From: Syncephalis fuscata
Taxonomy: Eukaryota > Zoopagomycota > Zoopagomycetes > Zoopagales > Piptocephalidaceae
Reading direction: 5' to 3'
DNA: 64,000 nt
Assembly: GCA_025786725.1 (NCBI GenBank)
Contig: JAHLTZ010000004.1
Coordinates: forward strand, 1-64,000
In this document: positions 25,138-37,862 of the stretch, one piece after another
How the letters are laid out: each line of letters opens with the position of its first letter
Position numbering within the stretch: position 1 is the stretch's first letter
The notes under the pieces: generated by a model
Database searches by the model: none
What the model saw: only the letters and a program-made list of their open reading frames with translations
Told to the model about the DNA's origin: nothing
Program-made: the position numbers and the translations under genes

Positions 25138-27517
25138 AGAAGCAATCATAACAAATAAAAGAAAAAAGAAAAAGAAAACTATCGTCATTGTAATTTGAAA
25201 CCATCTTGATTGGATAAATGGTCACAGTTGCAACATTGTGTTACGCCTCACTGAAGGCTTTTTTTTTAATTACTGATGTTTATTAGACATTAATTTATAC
25301 TGGTAATAATCGGTTTGACTAGAATATCTATATTAACAATGATTAATATAGATATTATTTGCATAACAACTAAATTTCAAAGGTTTGGTGGCCCATGTAC
25401 TAAAAGTTCAACTCGCAAACTACAATGCAATGAAAGTTGGCATACTTATGATAACAAGTTTATTCATTATTTTTGTTATATTCTCTATTTTAACTATTGA
25501 TATATTTTAGAATGTACCGATATTTTGTGTAGGTTGGTTTTATTCTTTAGTACACTCTGCAACTAATTAATTAAACTTGCTTGTCTATAAATATTGACTG
25601 ACAGGATCCACAGTTCACATTCTACATTATCGCCTTTTTCTTTCTCTTTCTCTTTCTCTAATCTAATAGTATATATCCATTGATATTCCTCCATATTTTA
25701 TGTATATCGCAAAAGTCTATTGAGCGGTGTTTGGCTTGCTATAGATCATCATTGCAATTCGTGTTGGTAGTAACTTGCATAAACTCAATAGTAGCAAGCC
25801 TTACTGTATAGTGCTGCGACTTGTTCAAACGACCATACTGAATGAATGAACGTGGCACCGTTGCTATTATATATATATATATATATATAGCTAGTAGTAC
25901 GACAGTTTGCAGGCTATATACACTATTGTCACTTTACCAATTACTTTTTTCTTTTTCTTTGCCTCTTTACTACTTAGATGATTTCACTAATCAGTACTTT
26001 TTCCTAGTGTGTAGCCAGTGGTGTTTAAACTGTATTGTATTCGTCTTTTCATTATTGCGCTGCTTGTTCTGTTCCAGTACTGTGACCAGCGTCAGTGTCT
26101 GTAACTGATCGTTGATTGTTCATTCACTATTCATATGTTTTACCAATTTATAGGTTAACACGTTCATTTCTTTGAATTGTCAAATAAAACTTTTTATATT
26201 TTATTGAATTTGACATGTATTCTGCAAACATACTGATATCATACAAAGCGCCGTGTGTATGTTCTTATAGTATTTTCTAGACTTTTCTAACTTTCTCATT
26301 GATTGAAATAAAAATGCTTTAATTGCTTTACAATTATCATCTATTGCATAGCATCGATAACCGGCTGAACATGTAAACATACTAATAAAATTCGCATTTT
26401 CTAAAGCAACATATTATCAATTCTATTAACTAATAACGAATAGAAATAAACAAATGCAGGTGTCTATGTAATTTTATTGTTGTTATTACATTGTTACATT
26501 GTTAAAAAAAGACATGTTTCAAGTTCATCAGTCATATCAAGTTCCCTGTTCTACTTGAAATTTGATACCAATGACCGTCACTTTAATGTTAGCGAACTTG
26601 CATCATTGGTATTATTAATTAAACGTTGGTACAATGTATCGGTTGATGAACCGCAATAACAGCGTCAGGGAAAACAATCAACAACAGTATCAAATAAAGC
26701 ATGTCTTTGTTTTACACTCAACCAGTGTTTACCATAACAATGAAGTAGTGGTCTTTGTTCTTTGCGCACTAAGGCGGAATGCCAAACAGAATTTGCGGAC
26801 TTGCTCAAGCAGCCTGAATAGCAGCACTTTTCTATAGATTCTGCATTAAGCAAAAATTCCCATACAGTCCAATTCCGATCTTCTCTAACACGTTAATTAA
26901 TTGTTTTTGTAGCCAACAGTGTAGTCACAACAAATGGATCCTTAATTAACGTCCTGTTTAAGTAATCCCTTGCAATTATCCGGTGCATCCCAACTCCGCC
27001 ACCCTCTTGTCAAGGCGTCTAATCTTGTCGTACTTTGTTCTTTTCTTGTCATGTTTCTCCTTAAGTATTGTTGATATTAAACTAAGCCGTCGTTCTATTT
27101 ACAAAAGCATTCCTTCTTCTTCTCTTTCTACTTCTTTGCTTTCTTTCTTTCTCTTTTCTTTCATTTTCACGTTGCTACTCGTTTCTTGCAGTTTGTGCTA
27201 GGTCGCCTATTCAGAAACAAAAAGGTTAGTCCTATGTCGGTGTAACGCGAGTGGTTGGTTAATGTAAATGACTGGTGCCTTTACACGTTTATCATATAAT
27301 AATAATAATCGTCATCATTATCATCATGTTATTAAGACTTGTTTTCTTTTTTCTTGTAACACAATCTATAGCTCATTCAGGCATTCAATAATCTAAGCTG
27401 CTGGTTTACTCAGCAAAGATATTAAAGCATTTTGTTGCAGCTTGATGCTCAACAAAGCATTAATTTTGTACCTATTTCTACCTTTAACTGCGGCAACATT
27501 TACTTTTATCATCTAGC
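25138..27517. other. Long intergenic region
   Basis: 2.4 kb, no convincing gene. CT-rich tracts at about 25633-25660 and 27110-27165, an (AT)n microsatellite at 25869-25888, and a likely promoter for the F-box gene at the right end. Confidence 0.5.
25869..25888. repeat. (AT)n microsatellite
   Basis: Perfect AT dinucleotide run of 20 bases in an intergenic region. Confidence 0.85.
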
Positions 27518-30500
27518 ATGGCATCTTTCTCAACTAACCAAGCACAAGTACCGCAAAAGTGGGAAAAGGCAATTGCAGCCTGGCACTCAGTGCATCCTCC
27601 TCATAACATAACTGAAGCAAGTAAAACACCCGTTTATCGACAAAACCAACAGCTAGTATTTCTTAATCGCAATATTTTCGTCCATTTATCTAAACATATA
27701 AGCCCAGTCGATGCTTTAAAACTTGCTCGCGTCAACCGCTATTCTTGGAAGAGAATTGTAGAACAAGATGTTGGTTTTTGGCGACGAATCTACGAGTATC
27801 GCTTTTCAGGAAATAATCATGAAGGCGAGCAAGAACGTGGATTTCTTGATGCTTTTATGGCAGCTGATGTATTGCCTGAAGCACCAATTCTAGCTGACAC
27901 ATCATTTCTACCTGAAGATATTTATCTAGCAATCGATACACAAAGCATAGCAAGTAGCACTACACATAGTGATAGCGAGAAACAAGATACAAAACAATCA
28001 ATAATAACCAATAATTCCGTTAATAATTTCGATTCCAATGAAGTCTCTTCCTTGTACCTACCACGTGCAAATCAACTTCGCCGTAAACGTGTTGAGGCAA
28101 AGCCACTAGGAACAAAAGCTTCTATATTAGTAGAAATACAAAATGTTCGTGATATGATAGCTCGCAATGTAATTAAACCAGATTCCGATGCTAAGTTATG
28201 TAAGTATTATTCATTATTAATAACAACATATTTACTAATACCGGCATTTTATTAGTAATTCATCCTAATGTTGATATTGGACACACATCACAAAAGACAC
28301 AGGCTTGCACAGCAACATTGTCAGAGATAAGCGATACGGATTCATATAGCGAAGATTCGTCGTCACAGTCCTTTAGTATTACTGCACAATTTGCCTTTTC
28401 TAGCTATGATGACGATGAGGCCGATAATGCCGATCAGTATAGTATTCATTCTAATGAAAGCGAGGCTACAGAATTAGGATATGATGCAAATCTTCAAGAG
28501 GAACGAGAAGCACGTCGTCGACGCCCTCGTGCAAGATCACTATCGGCTGCTACGCTTGTCTCTGCTTGTTCGCCGACCAGAGATTCAATGCCTAATCTAA
28601 AATCACCAAAGTCTAGTCCATTATCGCCGCTATCGGTATCTAATAGTGCTACGAAACAAGAGCCTTTGAAAAGCCCATTAACTCCACCAATGGACTGGCT
28701 GGCTGCCGGACAGGCACGTGCACAGGTTGAGACCAATTTGCGTCGCGGTACATGTAGTCGCCGAGTTGTCCAACTGCCCGATGATGCACAAGGTCCCATA
28801 TTTGTGCGGAAAAGCTTTGGCCGTTGGATTGCCGTTGATATTGGCACACGTGCTTATTTGCTTGAAGTGCGCCGAAAGCGACTTGGAGTATCTCGTAGCG
28901 CGTTGCTTAACGAACTTATTAACAATCCAGAGTTACGCGATGATAACAGTTTCAGCAGCGAGAATATAAGCCGCCAGAGCGGTTCTTTGTCTTTAATTCG
29001 TGAACACAGCGACACTACAACTGTTGCCACATTAGTTAGGCCATTTGGCGTTGAAGCAAATACAGAGCATCCAGCATCAATGAAAGACATCAACGATAGC
29101 AAACTCCCTGTAGAGATAAATGTGCAAGATGCTAACGATTCGTTAACTGCCACTGAGCGACGAGAAGCATGGCTAAAACATTGGACACGCTTATCGTTCG
29201 GTGAGCCTTTATTGAAATCTCGCGCCCCTCCAATGCCATCAACCAAATCGGCAAATACAACTATTAACAATTCATTTGACTGTAATGATGCCACTTTGAT
29301 TGAGGAATTTGAAGATAATCGTGTTCGATATAGATGGCATCAATTGGCGCTGGATACCGGCTCAACTGATCAATACGGCTGGACCGGTAATGGCGTTGTT
29401 CAAGTACTTATGAACGATCGTTACATGGTCCGAATGCTATATACTTCGAATCTGTCGCAAAAGGAATCAGGCACCGGACATTTGGGCAAAAACTCGGCCT
29501 CAGATTCAATGCGTATTGTTCATATATGGCGTCTTAACCAGACTAGCCATAGAACCGATGTTACAAATGAATTTGCTTCATTGCTTGAACCGTGCTATGC
29601 AGTGCTTGTGCCTCGTGATGCGGCATTTGAGCAGCTGCATGGTAGATGGCTATCAATCATGCTACCAACTACAATTGATGCTCGTCCAAACTGCAGAGCA
29701 TTGCGCGTTCTCGACTTGGAGTGTGGCGTATTATGTCCAGGCGAAATGCCACTTAATCCCGACGATGCTGCTCATTTGCATGCTGTTGGCGAAGAACGAG
29801 CGTTTGTCTACCAATGCACACTACGTGAAGCGCCATCAAATAAGAATGCCGATACGACAGGAAAATCGTCACGACAACAAGCCACCACTTCCAAATCAAG
29901 CAGTACTAATAATGAACTGTTACTCTGGCGTCTTTGGCAATTTAGCGTCATTCCACGCGCTGAAGGCAATGGCCCACAGCTTATTGGACAAAGTGTTTTA
30001 TGCATTACTTCGTCGGCCGATCATAGACTAAGCAAGCGATCTGTTAATTTACACAGTAGCTTTATTGATACAAGCCACGTTCTACTCTGGAGTGATCGTG
30101 GCTGGCTTGCCGTTCATCATTTGCGATTTAATTCATTTGTCTGGGAGTCATTTGGCGAGCCGCTAGCCAATGTTGTTATGTATCCTTCGGCAAAACGTTT
30201 AATGCTTGTTTCATCACGGCAAGCTCGTGCTGTTGTTGTACGTCTAACCGATGGATACAAAGCAGGCATTACATCACGTAGCAGGAAAGCTGCGCCGAAA
30301 AAAGCAAATCGCCTATCAACGACAATGAAACTAGCAAAGTCAAAGCAACCAAAAACCAATTTAAATACAGTACTTCCTGCCCCCAGTTGCTATTCCATTG
30401 TGGCAGATGTGCCATCAACCCAGCGAGTAAAGCCTAAAAAGACTACAAATACCGCTTTATCCGGCGCAAGAAATTCGATTTCGAAGCCGCGCGAAAAAGT

Positions 30501-30849
30501 ACCTGCACCGCCACGGCACGACACAGCATCGGAAGTCAGTATTGAGGAAAAAGGATCGCCTGGCACAACGGTGTATTGGCCAGAGAGTTCTCTGGCCACA
30601 CATATTATTGGCTCGCTGTTCTGTCGAGCCGACCATGGAGTTGGCGCATCGCCTATATGGCTAATGGATGTAAAGACCGGCGGAGGACGTGTTGGTTTAA
30701 TTCGGCCAGATAAACGACCAGCGGAAACGCCCGAAACCTGGGCACCGGCCGTCGATACGCGTGTCAATATACTTTCAGCTGGTCCATGCTTAATAGATGT
30801 CTATCAGCGTAATGCCCAACTTGTGATTTGGGATTTTATGGATATATAG
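27518..30849 (+). CDS. Large F-box-like protein
   Basis: Two exons, 27518-28199 and 28256-30849, phase-1 56-nt intron; 1091 aa. An F-box-like helix set lies about residues 48-95 (FLNRNIFVHLSKHISPVDAL ... ARVNRYSWKRIV ... FWRRIYEYRF). F-box proteins bind Skp1 and present targets to SCF ubiquitin ligases. After a Ser/Asp/Glu-rich and Arg-rich linker comes a long region of short beta-like segments (WLAVHHLRFNSFVWESFGEP, ATEVSIEEKG-like loops) ending GPCLIDVYQRNAQLVIWDFM. That is reminiscent of a degenerate beta-propeller. The 55998-57575 gene has the same plan at half the size. Substrate-binding role is inference. Confidence 0.65.
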
Positions 30850-31284
30850 TTATGCGGTTTTTGTACTAAACATATATTTACTTTTAAGTTTTAATAAACA
30901 TTTGCATTAATAATATAGTAAATAATAATGTTTTAATTAATAAATGTACCAGTTATTACATATACATGTGCATGAAACTAGACTAAAATAAAATAGAATT
31001 AAATATAACAGAACATTGTATCAGTAATAATATTAAACATTTAAATAAAGCTTACTTTCAATATCTAAATAGTCTCAGTGGAAGACGAACCCGCGTTTTC
31101 GGTGGTAATTGTATTAATTTGAGATGGTCTGGTATTTCCATCCCAGATTAAAGCTATTTTACTTTGAATCCTACATTCTGAGTCCCCAGTGCAAAATTCC
31201 TTTTAGACTCATTTAGTTAATATACGCATCACAATTATATTACTTTTTATTGAAATACTGCTGATAAATTAATTTAGATACATA

Positions 31285-31609
31285 ATGTAACATACTATTT
31301 GATTTCTTTGGAACATTTGAGGTTGATTATTATTGTTATTGGCCATGTGTAGAAAGATTGATCGAATATTAATAGAAGCCATATGATTGCAGTTTATACT
31401 ATTTTGCATTTGTTATTGTTGCATCTATGTACAGCGTAGATTATTGCATCTAAATGGCCTTTTCTATTTTCTAATGTTCTACTATTGCATTTTGGGCATC
31501 TTGTGATGTAAGATCAAGATTAATATAATTAGTATAAATGTTGTTTATTAAACAGCCACTTCCACTATAGCCAATTCAACTAAGTAAATGACATTTTGAA
31601 CAATTAATA
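31285..31609 (+). repeat. Dispersed ~325-bp repeat, copy 1
   Basis: Aligns nearly end to end, same orientation, with 55435-55758; by eye roughly four of five bases agree, with few small gaps. The best-kept core is gtgatgtaagatcaagatta (31503-31522). Similarity starts near TAACATACTAT and stops near GATTAATA/CAATTAATA. No terminal inverted repeats or target duplication seen. Non-coding in all frames. Confidence 0.8.
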
Positions 31610-32566
31610 TCACTGTCATGAATAAGACAACCAACTAATTAATAGAATAGAATAGAGCAAAGACCAGTACTTTATTATAAAATGGGCAAATCATGTATGT
31701 ATTTATGGCGAGTGTTTGCTAGACAAGTATCTTAATTTTTTACGTCGAGCAATAAGACACACTTTTATCGTTAAACTCATGCAGTTGTAAAAAAAATGTA
31801 TAAAGTTAACTTCTTAGTGTGGGAAATAATTAATTGTTAATAATTACCCAATATGGCAATAACACAATATATAAAAATTTAGAGCCATAGTTTACAGCTA
31901 AATATCCAGCATCAGTATAATTACTAACGGTACTCTATAGCAGATATTGAAATGGGTCATGAGTAAGGAATTATATTTGATTATTGCATTCCCCGTATCA
32001 ATAGAAAGCAGATCGTCATATTATTAAGTAAAGCACGACCTACTGCAAGTCAAGACCATAGTGGTGATCACTGTGCAACAGCCATTAAATTAGTTAGCTA
32101 GTAAAATTGTAGACATTCTTTGTAGTGTTACACTTTTCGTGTTACAATTCAGTAAATTTAACAAGTCTAACAAACACACTGAGTAATCGACCGGTTTATA
32201 TACATATATCAATTTTAAAAAGTGCCATTTATACTTTTAGTGCACATGAAATATCAATTTTAATACGTATTTAAATTACGCAGTATGCAACTGCAAATTA
32301 ACAATATTATTGTATCCACAACTCAAGCATCACTAATAATCTGTTTGTGTAAATCTTGGTATAGATAAACCAGGTTTGAATTCAAAACTGTCTGGTAGTT
32401 TGTCGCTTATTCAAATATGGAGTAGCTGATTGTTAAAAATAATCGTTCGTTAAAATGTGTTTTAAAATTTCAAACAGTCTGTTATTGAATCTGCTACAGT
32501 CTTCTACGTCAAGTTTCATTTCAGGCCTATATTACTAGTGCGCTTGACTATTTACTGGTAACAATT

Positions 32567-32684
32567 GCGATAAAAAACCTTAAGGTGCTTGCGATAAAGA
32601 ACCTCAAAGTACTTACGAGAAGGAACCTTAAAGTGCTTGCGGTAGAGAATCTTAAGTGCTCGCAACATGGAACTTTGAAATGCC
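32567..32684 (+). repeat. Degenerate 24-bp tandem repeat, five units
   Basis: Units start at 32567, 32591, 32615, 32639 and 32662 (24, 24, 24, 23, 23 bases). In one frame units 1 and 2 both read AIKNLKVL although they differ at four bases, all synonymous third positions; unit 3 reads TRRNLKVL. The frame is open from about 32489 to a TAA near 32738 but has no ATG. Either a decayed coding repeat or chance; see findings. Confidence 0.75.
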
Positions 32685-33046
32685 GAAGCATTCTATTGGC
32701 TCCAAGATCTCAAACAAATTTAATACCATGGCATTCATAACTGGATATCTATTTTTATTTGTTTATTTGTATGTCATATATTAAGCAAAGAATAGAAAAT
32801 AACAAATATCCTACTGTGCCGCATAAAGCGCTTGCTGTGAAACCGTCTAATTCGAGGCCTTATCAACCTAATACACATATTCGGGATATGAATTAGCTAA
32901 CACTGGTAAATTGTGTATAGCATAGGGGTATTTGTTACAAGCTAACAGCTGGTTATACAAATATCCAGTGTCAATCCATCGGTAATGTGTGACTGTGTTT
33001 TATTGTATTACAGGCTCAAATTTCATCGCACAGATACGGCGTTTAT

Positions 33047-33053
33047 TATAAAA
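33047..33053 (+). promoter_or_regulatory. TATA box of fungalysin gene
   Basis: TATAAAA about 200 bases before the ATG at 33252. Confidence 0.55.
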
Positions 33054-33251
33054 GCCGTGCTTGTTGAAGTATTTTTGTAAAGCATTATAGCTACACGCCA
33101 TCAATTTTACGTTCAACACCTTAACAATTACGTGATCCACTTACGACAACCCAACTTACGATTACACTGTCTTTGAACTCACTGGTTTTAAGCAGCCTTT
33201 ATTTTATCTGATCAATCTGCGTATCACAACTCTTCGCTTTCTATCACCAAC

Positions 33252-35215
33252 ATGCATATCAACCTACTTATTGCCTCGTTGATCCTGGCATCTGTCGGCG
33301 CCGTTTCTTGTGACAACCAACGAATTGAGGTTGACTCTATCATTCCCAAGATTAACGTTGCTTCTGCAGTCCGCGATTTGTCGCCCGATCTAAGCACCTA
33401 CAAGCCACCGGCATCATTTGCATCTCAAAGTGCACAAGAGGCTGCACTTGAATTTGTTCGTTCCCAGCTCCATATCAAGAATGGCGACTTTATTGTGACC
33501 AACTCGCACAAGTCCGAGACCAGCGGTACCACTCATGTCTATCTTCAGCAAACCATCAAAGACATTAACGTTTCGAATGGTGTTGTGGGTATTCACGTCG
33601 ACAAAGCAAACAAGATCATTGCCTACGACGACAGCTTCTTCAAGACCAACAAAGCTAACCAGTTTGTAGCTCAACCACTCAAAACATGGGATAGCCAGAC
33701 TACCGGATTTGTTTCTCCTGCTGATGCATTGGGTAAACTTGCCGCGCACATCAAACAGCAATTCGATGCCAGCAAGGTCCAAACTGTACCGCAAGCTAAA
33801 TCTGCAGGTAGTGGCCAGTCATATCTGCTCAAGAATGTCGACTTTACCACGTCCCCAGTAAAAGTGTCACAATCATACATCCAAACAAGTGCCAATGAAG
33901 TGGAGCCTGCTTGGGAGTTTACAGTCAAGATGCCGTTTAACCATTTCTTAGTCCATGTATCGGCCGATGGCACCAAAATACTTGCATTAAAGATTTGGTG
34001 AAGTTTGCTAGTTACAATGTTGTTAAAATTGGCAACAATAATCCTATTGATACGCCACGCCAGGTTGTCACAGACCCAGCCGACAAGATTGCATCACCAA
34101 ATGGCTGGCACACACAGGGAAGCAAAAGATTCACCACTACAGTTGGTAACAATGTATTTGCTCAGGCCAACTACAATGTTAGAAGCAAAATAGGAGATGT
34201 GGTTGATGATAGTGAAGCTAATTGGAAAAACAACCCCCGTCCAGATGGCGGAAGTAGTCTAAATTTTAACTTCCCATACGACCCTAGAAAAGCACCAAAA
34301 GATAATGCCAACGCAGCTGTTACCAACCTATTCTACGCTACTAACAGTATGCACGATATTTTCTACAAGTATGGTTTCAATGAAGCTGCTGGCAACTTCC
34401 AAGAAGATAATGGCAACAAAGGTGGTAGGGGCGGCGATGCTGTAGCTGCTCAAGCGTTGCAAGGCTACGATTCTCCAGGCTATCGTGGCAATGCATTCTT
34501 TACAGAATCAATTGATGGTGAACGACCAACAATGGCAATGTTTGTCTTTGACGAGATAAGACCAGGCCGCGATGGAGATTTTTCAAATGATATTATTTCG
34601 CACGAATATGGCCATGGTATATCTGGTCGACTAACCGGTGGCAGTGGAAAATCAGGCTGCTTATCAGGTGCCGAAGCTAGCGGCATGGCCGAAGGTTGGA
34701 GCGACTTCTTTGCTTACTGGCTTGAGATGAAACCATCTGATAAGTCTACCAAAAATGTTGAAATGGGCAAATACGTTGCTGGTAGAAATATTCGTAATTA
34801 CCCATACTCAACTAGCTTGGCCACAAATCCAAAATCTTATAATGATTTAAACAAATTTGGACAAAAGTTTGAACCACACGATATTGGTGAGAACTGGGCC
34901 GTAATGCTATATGAGGTCTACTGGAATCTTGTTAATAAGCTTGGATTCCAGACAAACATATACACTCCTGATCTTACCAAAGGCAACACTCTTTTACTTC
35001 AAATTGTCATTGATGGCCTGAAATTACAACCATGTAATCCAACCTTTATTCAAGCTCGAGATGCCATGATTCAAGCCGAAAAACAATTGACCGGCGGTAA
35101 ACATGCCTGTGAACTCTGGCGCGGATTTGCCAAACGAGGTCTCGGCTATGATGCTATGAGTAGACTTATTATTAGAGTACCAAGCACCAACTTACCACCC
35201 ACTTGTAAGCCGTAG
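33252..35215 (+). CDS. Fungalysin, secreted M36 metalloprotease, with one frame break
   Basis: Signal peptide (MHINLLIASLILASVGAVSC), an FTP-type propeptide (residues ~45-240, ending HFLVHVSADGTKILALK), then the M36 catalytic domain. Zinc site HEYGH with the downstream glutamate in GMAEGWSDFFAYW; substrate-side block ENWAVMLYEVYWNLV; C-terminal Cys pair. No introns. About 654 aa if one A is restored. As written, the propeptide frame stops at 34009 and the protease frame starts one base out of step at AAA 33989-33991 (TTA AAG ATT versus TTA AAA GAT TTG). Both halves are fully conserved, so this is one gene. A secreted, broad-specificity endopeptidase for extracellular protein digestion. Confidence 0.9.
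33989..33991 (+). other. Frame break in fungalysin gene (one A missing)
   Basis: Separates the propeptide from the catalytic domain. One additional A joins DGTKILALK to DLVKFASYNVV, the normal propeptide/enzyme junction of the family. Confidence 0.8.
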
Positions 35216-36162
35216 ACATACAATCGCATAGTAATACGCAAATAGAGTGTTGAACTAGAAATAAATCAGCATTTTAACATTGCTAAAATTTGATTTATTA
35301 TAAAACAAAAATTTAAGTTAATTAGTTGTAAATGTTATATTTGATATTCTAAATTTAGCGTATCATAACCACTTTGTAATATTTTTTTTTTATTATTATT
35401 TTTATTTTTTTTATTAGCTAAATATGATGTATCTAATTTATTTTTACTTAATACTATTTTGCTATAATTATTTGTATACTATTATATTGTACTTTTTGAT
35501 AGTTAGTCAAAAATAAAACTTTCTTGCAAATATTAATAAGCTACAGTTGGTTATATCTAATACATAATACTGCTACTCAAACAATAATAAAAATGACTTT
35601 TATAATCCAATTCATTTTAGCTTATTATCAGAATTTATACAGTTACAACTTTTGTTATAAGTATGCTAATTTGAGCTATTGTTATAAGTTAAAGTCATTT
35701 AATACTAATAATGGTTTTTATTAAATTGATATTAAAACATTTGACTAAGCTACTTAAGTTACATAATTTTATTACTGGTGTCGTAGCAATATTATTTATT
35801 ATTGAATCAAAACAGATCAAGTTTTGTAATAAAAATAATAGCATCTGTTGAGCTATTACGATTGTTAGTATATATTGAATAATTAAATATGCACTTGATA
35901 CTTTTATTTGTATGCCTTTTGGTTTTGCAATTAAGAATGTAGCAACATCATTTACAATTGCCAACAAGCCTAAACTTACAATGGTAGACTTCGGTTCTTT
36001 GATAATAGTAAATATAGCTTTTTAAATAATTTAAAATTAAAAAACGGGGCATTTTTCAAAATTCCCCAAAATAAATAAATTTAATTACCATATTTAGTAC
36101 TGCCAAAAGCTTAACATTGTTAATGTTTTATTTATTTATTGCTTATATGTAAAAGCAAAATT
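35216..36162. other. AT-rich intergenic region
   Basis: About 950 bases between the fungalysin and phosphoesterase genes, which converge. Poly(A) signal AATAAA about 35260; long T-rich tract 35383-35420. No gene supported. Confidence 0.5.
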
Positions 36163-37862
36163 CTATATACTTGAGCGACCACTTCTATCAAAATGCCGAA
36201 TAATGTCTATTAGTTCTTTGACTTCTTTACCGACAAAATGTGCCTCTGTTGTTGTATAGCCATCATCTTCAGCCGCTGGATCTTCAGGTGTAGATTTTCC
36301 TTCGTCATCCTTATTATCGCCAATAGGAGAATTCGGGTTCCAAGTGCCGTCGCTAGCAATACTGGGCAACTTCGTTGGACAGTCGGTGCGCATTTTAGTA
36401 AGCTCAGTTAGTGCTGGCTCGATTGCACCGGCCCATTCGTCTCGTTTCGTAAGATAGTTATCTAGTTGGAAATGACGTTTAAGAAATCCTGGTATTGAAG
36501 AGTGTTCAAATTGCGATGTTGGTTGCGGACCTTGTGCCTCATGATATACTATAGATTGTACAAACAAGTCAGTCAATTGGCAATATACTCGGCTATTCGT
36601 TACACTCACCTGAGCCACGACGAAGCCATGGTGAAACCAAAATACTAAATGATTGCTTATTAATAAATAACATGTAAATAAATGACAACTTACGTTGGGA
36701 CACGAATGCCTAAACGGTCAAAGCGGAAACCGGCACCGGCCTCGCCCTTGTTGCCATCCACGCCATCAGGTGATGGAACACCGGCCATTGGTGGGGAGAC
36801 GTGGTCGTAGTATCCACCGTTTTCGTCATATGTGATAACAAGTAATGTTTTGTTCCAAGCTGGGGATGCACGCAATGTTTCGTAAACTCGTTTGATAAAC
36901 CTTTCTGCTGCAGCCGAACTATGTGGCGGATGGTTATCGTTGGCTGGAAAGTTTTTAAAGTCATGATAGCCTGGCTCAAGTATAGAGTACTTTGGAAGTT
37001 TGTTTTCACGGGCATGCTGATAGAACCGATCTATTAGAAGGAAATTGCGTAAATTGTTACTAGAGCGCAGCTCAGTCATCGTCATAGAGAGAGGGAAATC
37101 GTGGAAATAAATTTTCCAATCTATTTTCTTTTTGTTAAGATTTTGGTAGATTGTTTTTTGCTGATAACCTTTAACTAGCTTCATGTAAAGATGGTCAGTA
37201 ACGCCGTTACTAGTCGCCGCGTGGAGATATTGGCGATTGGGTAGCGTAGGACCAGGCATCGAAGCAAACCACCGGTCAAATACGGCAAATTCTTTGGCCA
37301 ATGTATGTGTAATAGGAAGCGAGTCGGCCGGCCATGCCGACATCACATGCTGGCGGCATTCTGTGATATTGGGACCTTTGGTAATGAGCTCTGCGGCAGT
37401 ATGTGCAAATCCATTCATGGGTGCAGTTTTGGGATAAGGCGTCGGCACCTTATCAAGGCCAAATATCTCCTTGTTACTGTCGAGTATAGTGTGCTCTGGA
37501 TCGAGTGGTGCCCGCCAATAAGTATTGTTTTTGACCGTTAGAAATCCTTTGCGCTGATCCTTAAGGTCCCAGTAGTTCTTTTCGTCGCCTTTGAGCCCAT
37601 CGAGTTCTGGAATAGCTGAATTCATTCTACCAAGAATATGATCGAATGAACGATTCTCTAACATTAGGACAACAACATGCTCAATACGATTATCTCGAAT
37701 TTCTTTGTTCAAATTTTTTAAAATATTTTCATCATATCGTGCACCAGCAGCAGAGACGCAGACTGTTAATAAATATGCGGCAGTGACTAGTTTAAGCATT
37801 TTGATAGCAATATTGGAATTTAGAGTGTTGTTTCGACGCATGCTGGTAGAATATAGACGCAT
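36163..37862 (-). CDS. Secreted phosphoesterase (phospholipase C / acid phosphatase type)
   Basis: Three exons: 37862-36694, a 35-nt microexon 36644-36610, and 36548-36163; introns of 49 and 61 nt, all phases consistent; 529 aa. The ATG at 37799 (MLKLVTAAYLLTVCVSAAGA) gives a clean signal peptide, so the 21-residue extension from 37862 may not be used. Family motifs of the bacterial/fungal PLC-acid phosphatase superfamily: VVLMLENRSFDHILG near the N-terminus, FDRWFASMPGPTLPNR, TYDENGGYYDHV (metal/active site), then GIRVPT-ILVSPWLRRGSVY and TSQFEHSSIPGFL. It cleaves phosphomonoesters or phospholipid head groups outside the cell. The microexon codes for part of the ILVSPWLRRG strand. Confidence 0.88.

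Larger units (their letters stand above)
30850..33251. other. Intergenic region with two kinds of repeat
   Basis: 2.4 kb without an ordinary gene. It holds one copy of the 325-bp dispersed repeat (31285-31609), a degenerate 24-bp tandem repeat (32567-32684) and the TATA box of the fungalysin gene (33047). Confidence 0.6.

Noticed and set aside
31285-31609. LTR or inverted-repeat transposon
   Set aside because: No TG...CA ends, terminal inverted repeats, target duplications or transposase remains were seen; kept only as a dispersed repeat.
33252-35215. Two separate genes (a propeptide-like protein and a protease)
   Set aside because: The two halves form a standard fungalysin in order, abutting at a single-base frame change; the second half has no ATG or signal peptide.
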